Assembly: GCA_040216765.1 (NCBI GenBank)
Contig: JAVJON010000007.1
Span: 62,001-126,000 of the forward strand
Reading direction: 5' to 3'
DNA from: Marinibaculum sp040216765
GTDB taxonomy: Bacteria; Pseudomonadota; Alphaproteobacteria; Ferrovibrionales; Ferrovibrionaceae
Length of the DNA stretch: 64,000 bases
Positions 36,747 to 45,216 of the stretch are shown piece after piece; positions within the stretch are counted from its first letter, which is position 1; each line of letters starts with the position of its first letter. The notes beneath the pieces are model-generated. The model was not told where the DNA came from. It saw only the letters and a list, made by a program, of their open reading frames with translations, and ran no database searches. The translations under genes were made by a program, and so were the position numbers.

Positions 36747-37997
36747 ATGTCACGATCTGGTCACATCCCTCTGCCTTGGGCCGCCGGTCTGCGGATCGCC
36801 TGCGCCGGGCTCCTGGCATGCCTGTTGCTGTCCGGCGCGTACGACGCCAGGGCGGCGTCCCCGGTCGTGCATGCCGCCCGGGTGGGGCTGCATGGCGAGA
36901 TCACCCGATTCGTGATCGAGCTGGATCGCCCCCTGGAGGGCCATCTGTTCTACCTGCAGAATCCGGACCGCATCGTCCTGGACCTGCCGGAGGCGGAATG
37001 GCAGCTCGACAGCAGCGATGCCGATTCGATGGGCGGCTTCCGCGGGCGCGGCGTGATCCGGGCCTACCGCTACGGGCTGTTCCAGCCGGGCACGTCGCGG
37101 CTGGTGCTGGACCTGGATCGTCCCGCCACGGTGGCCAGGCAGTTCCTGCTTCGGCCCGGCGCGGCGAACCCGCATCACCGGCTGGTGCTGGACCTGGCGC
37201 CGGCGGACCGCGGCGGCTTTGCCACCGCCGCCCGCACGACGGCGCCAAAGGTGCAGCGCGCGGCGATTCCGGCCCCCAAGGTGAAGCCCCGCGGCAGCAT
37301 CGACAAGCCGGTCGTCGTGATCGATGCGGGCCATGGCGGCGTCGATCCCGGGGCCATCGGTGTCAGCGGCCTGCACGAGAAGGACGTCACCCTGGCCGTG
37401 GCCACCAAGGTCGCGAACCTGCTGCGCCGCAGCGGAAAATACGAGGTGCACCTGACCCGCGACCGCGACGTGTTCCTCAAGCTGCACGAGCGGGTGGCGA
37501 TCGGGCGGGCCCACAAGGCCAACCTGTTCGTGTCCATCCATGCGGATTCCGTGGGCGATCATTCGGTCCGCGGCGCGGCGGTCTACACCCTGTCGGAGAC
37601 GGCGTCGGACAAGGAAGCCGCGGTGCTGGCGGCACAGGAGAACAAGGCCGACATCATTGCCGGCGTGGACCTGGCGGGAGAGCAGGACGAGGTCGCCTCG
37701 ATCCTGATCGACCTTGTGCAGCGCGACTCCAAGAACCGCTCCGCCGAAATGGCCCGCTACACCGTGGAGGAACTGCGCCGGCAGGCCAATGTGCGCAAGC
37801 GGCCGCACCGGTTCGCCGGCTTCCGGGTCCTGAAGGCGCCGGACGTGCCATCGGTCCTGGTCGAGCTCGGGTTCATGTCGAACCGGCAGGACGAGAGGAT
37901 GCTGCGGGAGCAGACCGGGCAGCTGCAGCTGGCACGGGCCGTGGCGGCGGCCGTGGAGCGATTCCTGGCCGCGCACCGCGAGGCCGCGGTGCGGTAG
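36747..37997 (+). CDS. amiC: N-acetylmuramoyl-L-alanine amidase (AmiC-type)
   Basis: A periplasmic zinc amidase that splits septal peptidoglycan during cell separation. The 416-residue protein has a signal peptide (IACAGLLACLLLSGAYDARA). An AMIN domain for envelope targeting spans about residues 42-150 and includes FVIELDRPLEGHLFYLQNPD, then a Pro/Lys linker. The Amidase_3 domain begins VVVIDAGHGGVDPGAIG (zinc His), with the second His in SIHAD and catalytic Glu in VLVELGFMSN. The ATG at 36747 is used; a TTG 13 codons upstream is possible. It lies 130 bp before the PBP1a gene, and the two probably work in wall remodelling together. Confidence 0.93.
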   Translation: MSRSGHIPLPWAAGLRIACAGLLACLLLSGAYDARAASPVVHAARVGLHGEITRFVIELDRPLEGHLFYLQNPDRIVLDLPEAEWQLDSSDADSMGGFRGRGVIRAYRYGLFQPGTSRLVLDLDRPATVARQFLLRPGAANPHHRLVLDLAPADRGGFATAARTTAPKVQRAAIPAPKVKPRGSIDKPVVVIDAGHGGVDPGAIGVSGLHEKDVTLAVATKVANLLRRSGKYEVHLTRDRDVFLKLHERVAIGRAHKANLFVSIHADSVGDHSVRGAAVYTLSETASDKEAAVLAAQENKADIIAGVDLAGEQDEVASILIDLVQRDSKNRSAEMARYTVEELRRQANVRKRPHRFAGFRVLKAPDVPSVLVELGFMSNRQDERMLREQTGQLQLARAVAAAVERFLAAHREAAVR

Positions 37998-38126
37998 GGT
38001 GGCGGGAATCGCCGATCGGGCGGGGCGGGCCATGGCGGGCGCGCCACGACATCGCCATATTTGTTGCGATATGCTCGTGCGTCCGGGAACCGGCGGGCGG
38101 GTGTCGCAGTTCACCCATATGATTCG

Positions 38127-40631
38127 ATGAGCATTCTCAGATTCTTCTCTTTCCTCCTTCTGCTCGGCGTGATCGGTGCGATCGCAGCGGCCGGGGTCAT
38201 CGTCTATGGCCTGTGGCACTACGGCCGTGACCTGCCGGAACATGCCCAGCTGGCCGAGTACGAGCCGCCGGTCGCCAGCCGGGCCTATGCCGGCGACGGG
38301 CGGCTGCTGGCGGAGTTCGCGCGCGAAAACCGCCTCTACGTGCCGATCGAGTCGATCCCGAAACGGGTGAAGGACGCCTTCCTCGCCGCCGAGGACAAGT
38401 ATTTCTACGCGCATAGCGGGGTGAACTTCCTCTCGATCGGCCGCGCCCTGGTCCAGAACATCCGGAACTACATGGACAACCGGCGGCCGGTCGGCGCATC
38501 GACGATCACCCAGCAGGTCACCAAGAACTTCCTGCTGACCAACGAGGTGTCGGTCGACCGGAAAGTCCGCGAGGCATTGCTGGCGCTGCGCCTCGAGAAG
38601 GCCCTGTCCAAGGACCGGATCCTGGAGCTCTATCTCAACGAGATCTTCCTGGGCTTCCGGTCCTATGGCGTTGCCGCGGCCGCGCTGAACTATTTCGACA
38701 AGACCCTCGACGAACTGACGATCGAGGAAGCCGCCTTCCTGGCCGCCCTGCCCAAGGGGCCCGGCAACTACGACCCGAACCGGTACCCGGAACGCGCCAA
38801 GGAACGGCGCGACTGGGTCATCTCGGAAATGGCGGAGGCCCGCTTCATCAGCCCGGCCGAAGCGGTCGCCGCCAGGGCGATGCCGTTGCACACGCGGCAG
38901 CGCCGGAAGGTCGAGACGGTGGACGCCGACTGGATCTCCGAGGAGGTGCGCCGCACCCTGCTCGAGCGGATGGGGGACGAGGCCGTCTATGGCGGCGGGC
39001 TGGTGGTGCGCACCACGGTCGATCCCGCGATGCAGGCGCTTGGCGAACGGGTCCTGCGCGACGGCCTTGTCGAGTATGACCGCCGGCACGGCTGGCGCGG
39101 GCCATTGGCGCGCCTCTCCCTGGCCGGCGCACCGTCGGTCCGGGACGCCGCCGCCGCCCTGGCGGAGCTGCCGGCAACGGGGGGGCTGCGCGAGACCTGG
39201 CTGCGGGCCGTGGTGACCGATGTCGACGGCAAGGGCGCCGGTATCGTCTTCGCCGACGGTCGCAGCGGCCGCATCCCCTTCGCGGCAATGGACTGGGCGC
39301 GCCCCTGGCTGGAGGACCAGCGCTTCGGCCGGGCCCCCCGCAAGCCGGCCGATGTGCTGACGCCGGGCGATGTCGTGGCGGTGTCGCCGCGGCTGGACAA
39401 GGAAGACGCGCCTGTGGCCGGCGCGTTCGCGCTCGAGCAGGTGCCCGACGTGAACGGCGCGCTGGTTGCGATGGATCCCCATACCGGCCGCGTCCTGGCG
39501 ATGGTCGGGGGCTGGGACTTCGGCAGCAGCCAGTACAACCGCGCGACACAGGCGAAACGGCAGCCGGGATCGGCGTTCAAGCCGTTCGTCTATGCCGCCG
39601 CGCTGGACAGCGGCTTCACCCCGTCGTCGATCATCGTGGATGGCCCGATCACCCTGCCGCAGGGCCCGGGCCTGCCGGACTGGACCCCCAGCAACTATTC
39701 CGGCCAGTACTATGGCCCGTCGACCCTGCGCCTGGGCCTGGAGAAATCGCGCAACCTGATGACCGTGCGCCTGGCCAACGATGTCGGCATGGAGAAGATC
39801 GTCGACTATGCCAAGCGGTTCGGCGTGGTGGAGGAACTGGCCCCGCTGCTGTCGATGTCGCTGGGGTCGGGCGAAACCACCTTGCTGGACATGTCGACCG
39901 CCTATTCGGAGTTCGTGAACGGCGGCAAGAAGATCACGCCGACCCTGATCGACCGCGTGCAGGACCGGAACGGCCGCACCGTCTACCGGCATGACACGCG
40001 GGACTGCCCGGGCTGCGACACGGTCAACTACCAGGATGCCGAAGTCCCGCAGATTCCGGACGACCGGCCGCAGGTGATCTCGCCCCATACCGCCTATCAG
40101 ATCGTTTCCATGCTGGAGGGGGTCGTGCAGCGCGGCACCGGCGCGCGCATTGCCTCGATCGGCAAGCCGCTCGCCGGCAAGACGGGTACCACCAACGATT
40201 CCAAGGATGCCTGGTTCATGGGCTTCGCGCCGGACCTGGTGGTCGGTGTCTTTGTCGGGTTCGACGATCCCAGGACCCTGGGCCGGCGGGAGACCGGCAG
40301 CTCCGCGGCGGTGCCGATCTTCAAGGCCTTCATGGCCGAGGCGCTGGCCGACGATGCGGGAACGCCGTTCCGGGTGCCGCCTGGGATCCGCCTGGTCCGG
40401 GTGAATGCCGCGACCGGCGAGCCGGCCCGGTACGGCGACAACAGGACGATCCTGGAGGCGTTCAAGCCGGGCACCGAGCCGACGGCGCTGGACCGGCCGG
40501 CCCGGGATGACACCGCCTGGAATGCCGAGGGCCGGCAGCCCGGGGATTCCGGATATGGCAGGCCGGGATCGCAGGCCGCGCCATCGGTGCGTCGGGAATC
40601 CGTCACGACCGGCACCGGCGGGCTGTACTGA
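38127..40631 (+). CDS. mrcA: Penicillin-binding protein 1A
   Basis: A bifunctional peptidoglycan synthase of 834 residues: a short cytoplasmic tail, one membrane helix (FLLLLGVIGAIAAAGVIVYG), then a GT51 transglycosylase domain (AAEDKYFYAHSG near residue 88, GASTITQQVTKN near 130), and an OB-like/ODD insert. The transpeptidase domain has catalytic GSAFKPF near 480, SRN near 540 and KTGTTND near 684. Length and order fit class A PBP1a. The start has no strong ribosome-binding site; ATG at 38127 gives the usual short cytoplasmic tail. The C-terminal 60 residues are Pro/Gly-rich. Confidence 0.95.
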   Translation: MSILRFFSFLLLLGVIGAIAAAGVIVYGLWHYGRDLPEHAQLAEYEPPVASRAYAGDGRLLAEFARENRLYVPIESIPKRVKDAFLAAEDKYFYAHSGVNFLSIGRALVQNIRNYMDNRRPVGASTITQQVTKNFLLTNEVSVDRKVREALLALRLEKALSKDRILELYLNEIFLGFRSYGVAAAALNYFDKTLDELTIEEAAFLAALPKGPGNYDPNRYPERAKERRDWVISEMAEARFISPAEAVAARAMPLHTRQRRKVETVDADWISEEVRRTLLERMGDEAVYGGGLVVRTTVDPAMQALGERVLRDGLVEYDRRHGWRGPLARLSLAGAPSVRDAAAALAELPATGGLRETWLRAVVTDVDGKGAGIVFADGRSGRIPFAAMDWARPWLEDQRFGRAPRKPADVLTPGDVVAVSPRLDKEDAPVAGAFALEQVPDVNGALVAMDPHTGRVLAMVGGWDFGSSQYNRATQAKRQPGSAFKPFVYAAALDSGFTPSSIIVDGPITLPQGPGLPDWTPSNYSGQYYGPSTLRLGLEKSRNLMTVRLANDVGMEKIVDYAKRFGVVEELAPLLSMSLGSGETTLLDMSTAYSEFVNGGKKITPTLIDRVQDRNGRTVYRHDTRDCPGCDTVNYQDAEVPQIPDDRPQVISPHTAYQIVSMLEGVVQRGTGARIASIGKPLAGKTGTTNDSKDAWFMGFAPDLVVGVFVGFDDPRTLGRRETGSSAAVPIFKAFMAEALADDAGTPFRVPPGIRLVRVNAATGEPARYGDNRTILEAFKPGTEPTALDRPARDDTAWNAEGRQPGDSGYGRPGSQAAPSVRRESVTTGTGGLY

Positions 40632-40758
40632 CGGGCGCCGGGCGGCGGGCAAGGCTTGCGGGCGGGCGCGATGCCCGCTATCTGACCGGACCCGCGGTCG
40701 CACCGGGCCGTCAGGCGGTGCGGACCTGTATTTCACGGAACTGACTGGATTTCTGGCC

Positions 40759-41878
40759 ATGCGAGCGGAAGCGCAGACCCTTGTCGATCGGATCAAGCAG
40801 GGGCTGGCCCTGCTGAGGAGGCATCTTTGACTGGGACAAGGCCCTTCTGAGGCTCGACGAGCTGAACGCGCTCTCGGAGAATCCCGACCTCTGGAACGAC
40901 CCCGCACGCGCCCAGGACCTGATGCGCGAGCGCACGCACCTGCAGGACGCAGTCACCGCGCAGCGACAGCTGGAGCAGGAACTGGACGACCAGGTGGGAC
41001 TCATCGCCCTGGGCGAGGAGGAGGGCGATGCCGAGGTCGTGGCGGAGGCGGAGGCAGCGCTGGAGGCCATGCTGGTCGATATCGACCGGCGGCGGCTGGA
41101 GAGCATGCTGTCCGGCGAAGCCGACGGCAACAATGCCTTCGTGGAGGTCCATGCCGGCGCCGGCGGCACGGAAAGCCAGGACTGGGCGGAGATGCTGCTG
41201 CGGATGTACACGCGCTGGGCCGAGGCCCATGACCATGGCGTGGAATGGATCGAGGAGAGCGCCGGCGAGGAAGCCGGCATCAAGTCCGCCACCGTCAAGG
41301 TCAAGGGCCGCAATGCCTATGGCTGGCTGAAGACCGAGAGCGGCGTCCACCGCCTGGTGCGGATCTCGCCCTATGATTCCAACGCCAGGCGGCATACCAG
41401 CTTTGCCAGTGTCGGCGTCTATCCGGAGATCGACGATACCATCCAGGTGGAGATCGAGGACAAGGACCTGCGCATCGACACCTATCGCGCCTCCGGCGCC
41501 GGCGGCCAGCACGTCAACCGGACCGACAGCGCCGTGCGCATCACCCACGAGCCGACGGGCATCGTGGTGCAGTGCCAGAACGACCGCAGCCAGCACAAGA
41601 ACAAGGCCGCGGCGATGAACATGCTGCGCGCGCGGCTCTACGAGCTGGAACTGCAGAAGCGCGATGCCGAACGCCAGGCGCTGCACGATTCCAAGTCGGA
41701 TATCGGCTGGGGGCACCAGATCCGCTCCTATGTCCTGCACCCCTACCAGATGGTCAAGGACCTGCGCACCAACACCGAGACCTCCAATGCACAGGGCGTG
41801 CTGGATGGCGACCTGGACACGTTCATGGCCGCGGCGCTCAGCGACCGCCTGGGCGGCGATGACGCGGACGAGGACTGA
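40759..41878 (+). CDS. prfB: Peptide chain release factor 2, with programmed +1 frameshift
   Basis: RF2 ends translation at UGA and UAA. The first 23 codons (MRAEAQTLVDRIKQGLALLR and on) end at an in-frame TGA at 40828-40830. The ribosome slips at CTT (40825-40827) by one base, and reading resumes as Asp-Trp-Asp in the frame that runs to 41878, giving 372 residues. The GGQ motif is in GAGGQHVNRTDSAVR. The stop-recognition tripeptide is SPY (RISPYDSNARRH) where E. coli has SPF; I believe SPY is common in this class. In effect the coding sequence is 40759-40827 joined to 40829-41878. Confidence 0.95.
40816..40831 (+). promoter_or_regulatory. prfB frameshift signal
   Basis: AGGAGG (40816-40821), three bases, then CTTTGAC (40825-40831) reproduces the classic prfB slippery site with its internal Shine-Dalgarno-like stimulator at the conserved distance. 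Low RF2 slows reading at TGA and favours the +1 shift, so RF2 controls its own level. Confidence 0.93.
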
Positions 41879-41914
41879 GGGGCGGTCCGGCAGGAGCCGG
41901 CCGGGGCGGCGGCG

Positions 41915-42466
41915 TTGACCTTCTATGTGCTTGCCTACCCGGTCCTGCAGGGCGCTGCCGGGGCCCGGATCGAGGCCTTCCGGCGGCGGCACGAGCCGGC
42001 CCGCGCCGCCCTCGTCGCCGCGCACGTCACCCTCGTGTTCGGTGTCGACGGCATCGACGGGACGGCCCTTGCCGACCATGCAGCGGCCTGTGCCGCGGCG
42101 TCTGCGCCGATCGACCTGCAGCTCGACAGGATGCAGGACTTCGCCGACCCGGGCGGGGATGGCTTCAAGCTGTTCCTGATGGTCGGGCAGGGACGGGAGC
42201 AGCTTGCCGCCCTGCACCTTGCCCTCTACGGCGGCGCACTGGCCGCCCGGCACCGCGCCGACCTGCCGTTCGAGCCCCATGTGACGATCGCCAGCTGTAC
42301 GGACCGGCAGGCCCGGGACCGTGCGCGCGGGGAATGCGCGATCTTGACCCTGCCGCTCGCCGGCCGGATCGATGCGATCGAGGTCGCGTCGCTCGAACGC
42401 GACAGCTTGCGCCGGATCGCGCTGGTGCCGCTCGGCGGCCACGCAGGCTTCTCCCCCGCTATCTGA
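41915..42466 (+). CDS. 2H phosphoesterase (2'-5' RNA ligase family) protein
   Basis: A 183-residue protein with the two HxTx motifs of the 2H phosphoesterase superfamily: AHVTLVFG in the N-terminal half and PHVTIASC in the C-terminal half. These bind cyclic phosphates or RNA ends. The start appears to be a TTG 37 bp after prfB, since no ATG or GTG fits the frame there. The substrate is not known. It may be co-transcribed with prfB. Confidence 0.82.
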   Translation: MTFYVLAYPVLQGAAGARIEAFRRRHEPARAALVAAHVTLVFGVDGIDGTALADHAAACAAASAPIDLQLDRMQDFADPGGDGFKLFLMVGQGREQLAALHLALYGGALAARHRADLPFEPHVTIASCTDRQARDRARGECAILTLPLAGRIDAIEVASLERDSLRRIALVPLGGHAGFSPAI

Positions 42467-42538
42467 CCCGGTCGCGCAGACCGGGTGCCGGCAAACCCCC
42501 GGGCCGGTACGGCGCGCGCCTGTGCCGGCCTGCGGGGG

Positions 42539-43138
42539 TCAGTCCTTGCGGAAGCCGCCCTCCGGCTTGGCCACCGCGACGGCGACGCCGGCGCGGTCCT
42601 CGTCCTGCTGGCGACGCCAGGGCGGCGTCGTCGCATTGCCGAACTTCAGCGGCGCGCCATGCTCGGTCGCCAGGACGGGCTTGGCGGGCTCCAGCGCAAG
42701 CGGGCCGTCCTCGTCCGCGCCATCGGCGGCGGCATGCACACGGTCGGCTGCCTTGCTGCCGGTTTCGCGCGGGTTCTCCGTGTTCTGGCAGAGGCCCTGG
42801 ATGAAGGCGCCGGCCTCGACAGACATGGTCCGATGAAAGACATCGCCATGGATCTTGGCGCTGCGCTCGATGGCGACCGTCACCACGCGCAGGCATCCGG
42901 TCACTTCGCCGCGGATCAGCGCCTCGTCGGCCACGACCTCGCCCAGGATGCGCGCCCCTTCGCCGAGGGTCAGCCGTTCGGCCTTGACGTCGCCGATGAC
43001 GGTGCCGTCGACCTGGATCTCGCCGTCACTGTCAAGGTTGCCCGTGACGGTCAGACCGCTCGAGATCAGCGACGGCGGCCCCGCGGCCTTGCCGTTCGCT
43101 GACTTTCTGGAAGTCTTGCTTGCTTTGCCGGAAAACAT
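42539..43138 (-). CDS. Bactofilin
   Basis: A cytoskeletal polymer-forming protein of 199 residues. The central beta-helix is typical of the bactofilin (DUF583) core: SLISSGLTVTGNLDSDGEIQ, VDGTVIGDVKAERLTLGEGA, then VTVAIERSAKIHGDVFHRTM. Flanking tails are disordered, with a short basic N-terminus and a roughly 75-residue acidic/Pro C-terminus. Bactofilins polymerise without nucleotide and place wall enzymes. Its start lies inside the end of the M23 peptidase gene, overlapping by 107 bases in another frame, so the two are co-expressed and probably act together. Confidence 0.93.
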   Translation of the reverse strand: MFSGKASKTSRKSANGKAAGPPSLISSGLTVTGNLDSDGEIQVDGTVIGDVKAERLTLGEGARILGEVVADEALIRGEVTGCLRVVTVAIERSAKIHGDVFHRTMSVEAGAFIQGLCQNTENPRETGSKAADRVHAAADGADEDGPLALEPAKPVLATEHGAPLKFGNATTPPWRRQQDEDRAGVAVAVAKPEGGFRKD

Positions 43139-44438
43139 CGCGTCCTGCCCGAATGAAGTTCATGGGATTGAGTGCGTTTTCCTGGTAGCGGATCTCGTAG
43201 TGCAGGTGCGTGCCGGTGCTGCGCCCCGAATTCCCCATCGTTGCGATCTTGTCGCGGAAATCGACGTCATCGCCTTCGGAGACCAGCAGCCTGTCGAGAT
43301 GCGCATACCGGGTGGTTATGTCGAAGCCGTGGTCGATCTCCACGACATTGCCATAGCCCAGCTTGCGGCCCGCGAATGCAACCCGGCCCGCCGCCGTGGC
43401 CAGGACCGCGGTGCCCCGGTCGTCGGCAATATCCAGGCCCGAATGGAAGGCCCGGCGGTTGGTGTAGGGATCCTTGCGATAGCCGAAACTGCTGGTGAAC
43501 CGGCCCGTATCGGTGGGCCGCACCAGCGGCAGATGACGCAGCAGGGTGCGCATGGCGTCCAGCCGAGAGAAGCGGCTGTCCAGGGCCATGACGCCTGCGC
43601 CGAAGGCATTCGAGGGTTCGACATCGGCGCGGGTCAGGGCCGCCTGCACCAGGCCGCCGGTCATGCTGACCCCCGTCATGCTTCCGGTGGTGGCGACCGG
43701 TCCCAGCGACCAGGCCGCCGCGCCGCTTTCGACCTTCAGCGATATCGCCGGCCCGGGCTCCGTCGAGAGCGCGGGCATGTCGACCAGGTAGGGGCCGCCG
43801 ACACCGTCGGCGCTGCTGCTGTCGGTTTTCAGGATGCGTTTCAGCAGGGCGTCGATGTTCAGCCCGGTCATGGCCAGGCTGCCCTGCAGGGTGACGAGCT
43901 CGCGGTCGGTCTGGCGCCCGGCGCGGGTCAGGATCTGGGCCTGCCGTGCCACAAGGTCGGCGATCTCCAGCTCCATCTGCGCCTTGCGGGCCTCGGCGCC
44001 GGCGAACAGGTCGAGATTCTGCATGCGCCCGGTTTCGGCCTGGACGAGATCGGCATGGATGCGCGCAATCTCGTAGCGCAGGTCGCGATGCTCCTCGTAG
44101 GCCAGGCGCAGCTGTGCCTCGGTGCCGTCCAGGCTGTCGCTGAGCCCGGCGATCCGGTCCTGCGCGGCCGCGTAGCGGCGGGCCAGGGAATCGTTGCTGC
44201 GCAACAGGGCTTCGCTGCGGTCGCGCTCGGCCATCAGCCGGTCGTCCATCAGCGCCAGTTCGATTCCGGAATAGCCCAGCCAGCCGCAAAGCCCTGTCAC
44301 CGCCAGCGCGATGGCGGTCTGCGATTTCCAGCCGAAATTGAAATAACGGACCTCGCCGCGACTGCGGTAGATCAACTGTCTGTCCGGGAATACTCGCCGG
44401 AAGCCACCGGTCCCGGAAAGGCTTTTGCCTCCCCTCAT
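43032..44438 (-). CDS. Membrane-anchored M23 (LytM-type) metallopeptidase
   Basis: A 468-residue peptidoglycan endopeptidase: a cytoplasmic tail of about 40 residues (includes GGFRRVFPDRQLIYRSRGEV), one membrane helix (TAIALAVTGLCGWLGYSGIE), a long periplasmic coiled coil, and a C-terminal M23 domain. Zinc ligands are seen as His and Asp in AFHSGLDIAD and HxH in GTHLHYEIRY, so it should be active. Its conserved tail and linkage to bactofilin match the LmdC-type enzymes described in other alphaproteobacteria, where bactofilin recruits the enzyme. GATGAGGGGGGG precedes the start. Confidence 0.92.
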   Translation of the reverse strand: MRGGKSLSGTGGFRRVFPDRQLIYRSRGEVRYFNFGWKSQTAIALAVTGLCGWLGYSGIELALMDDRLMAERDRSEALLRSNDSLARRYAAAQDRIAGLSDSLDGTEAQLRLAYEEHRDLRYEIARIHADLVQAETGRMQNLDLFAGAEARKAQMELEIADLVARQAQILTRAGRQTDRELVTLQGSLAMTGLNIDALLKRILKTDSSSADGVGGPYLVDMPALSTEPGPAISLKVESGAAAWSLGPVATTGSMTGVSMTGGLVQAALTRADVEPSNAFGAGVMALDSRFSRLDAMRTLLRHLPLVRPTDTGRFTSSFGYRKDPYTNRRAFHSGLDIADDRGTAVLATAAGRVAFAGRKLGYGNVVEIDHGFDITTRYAHLDRLLVSEGDDVDFRDKIATMGNSGRSTGTHLHYEIRYQENALNPMNFIRAGRDVFRQSKQDFQKVSERQGRGAAVADLERSDRHGQP

Positions 44439-44624
44439 GACCCCCCCTCATCTCTCAGCACGGGCTTGCTTGCGGGCGCCGGATCCCAACGTTCTGGCGC
44501 AATACGACAGCCGCTCCGGCTAGGCGATGACAGAATGCCGCCAGCCACCGACCTGTCCCCGGGAAGACTATGACAAAAAGCGGTGTACCGATGCAACCTC
44601 GGGCGCCGGCCCGCCCCTGCGCGG

Positions 44625-45095
44625 TCAGCCCTCACGCAGTGCCGCCAGCACCTCGTCGGCATGGCCGGCGACCTTCACCTTCGGCCACAGCGCCTTGATC
44701 CGTCCGTCCGTGCCGATCAGGAAGGTCGCGCGCTGGATGCCCATCGACGTCCGGCCGTACATCGATTTCTCGACCCAGACGCCGTAGGCCTCGCAGACCT
44801 TGCCGTCGGTGTCGGAGACGAGCCGCACCGCCAGGTCGTGCTTGGCGACGAACTTGTCATGCTTGGCAACGGTATCGCGGGAGCATCCCAGGACCGTGGC
44901 CTTCGCCTTCCGGAAGTCGGGCGCCAGCCTGCTGAAGTCGATCGCTTCCGTGGTGCAGCCCGGCGTGTCGTCGCGCGGATAGAAATACAGCACCACGGGA
45001 CCCTGCTTCAGGCTGTCCCGCAGCGAGATCTCGCCGCCGCCATCCGCCGGCAGGGTGAAATCCGGTGCCGTGTCGCCGACCGAAAGGCTGGTCAT
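44625..45095 (-). CDS. bcp: Thiol peroxidase of the Bcp/PrxQ family
   Basis: A 156-residue peroxiredoxin that reduces hydrogen peroxide and organic hydroperoxides using thioredoxin. The peroxidatic cysteine is in YPRDDTPGCTTEA. The resolving cysteine found five residues later in E. coli Bcp is Ile/Asp here (TTEAIDFSR); another cysteine at VCEAYGVW could serve instead. The start ATG follows GGGAGAGCAGC. It lies just downstream of glnE on the same strand. Confidence 0.92.
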   Translation of the reverse strand: MTSLSVGDTAPDFTLPADGGGEISLRDSLKQGPVVLYFYPRDDTPGCTTEAIDFSRLAPDFRKAKATVLGCSRDTVAKHDKFVAKHDLAVRLVSDTDGKVCEAYGVWVEKSMYGRTSMGIQRATFLIGTDGRIKALWPKVKVAGHADEVLAALREG

Positions 45096-45216
45096 CGTGC
45101 TGCTCTCCCTCTGCGCTGCGTCGTTCCGGAGAATGTGGGATAGCCTGTTCCCGCGCTCCGGCAAAGGCCGCCCTTTCGTGAGCCGCCCGCCGGGCTGGAA
45201 TATCGGCCCGGAGCGG

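Noticed and set aside
36750..40907. 1385-residue open frame on the minus strand
   Set aside because: It is antisense to the amidase and PBP1a genes, which have clear motifs; the long frame results from the high GC content.
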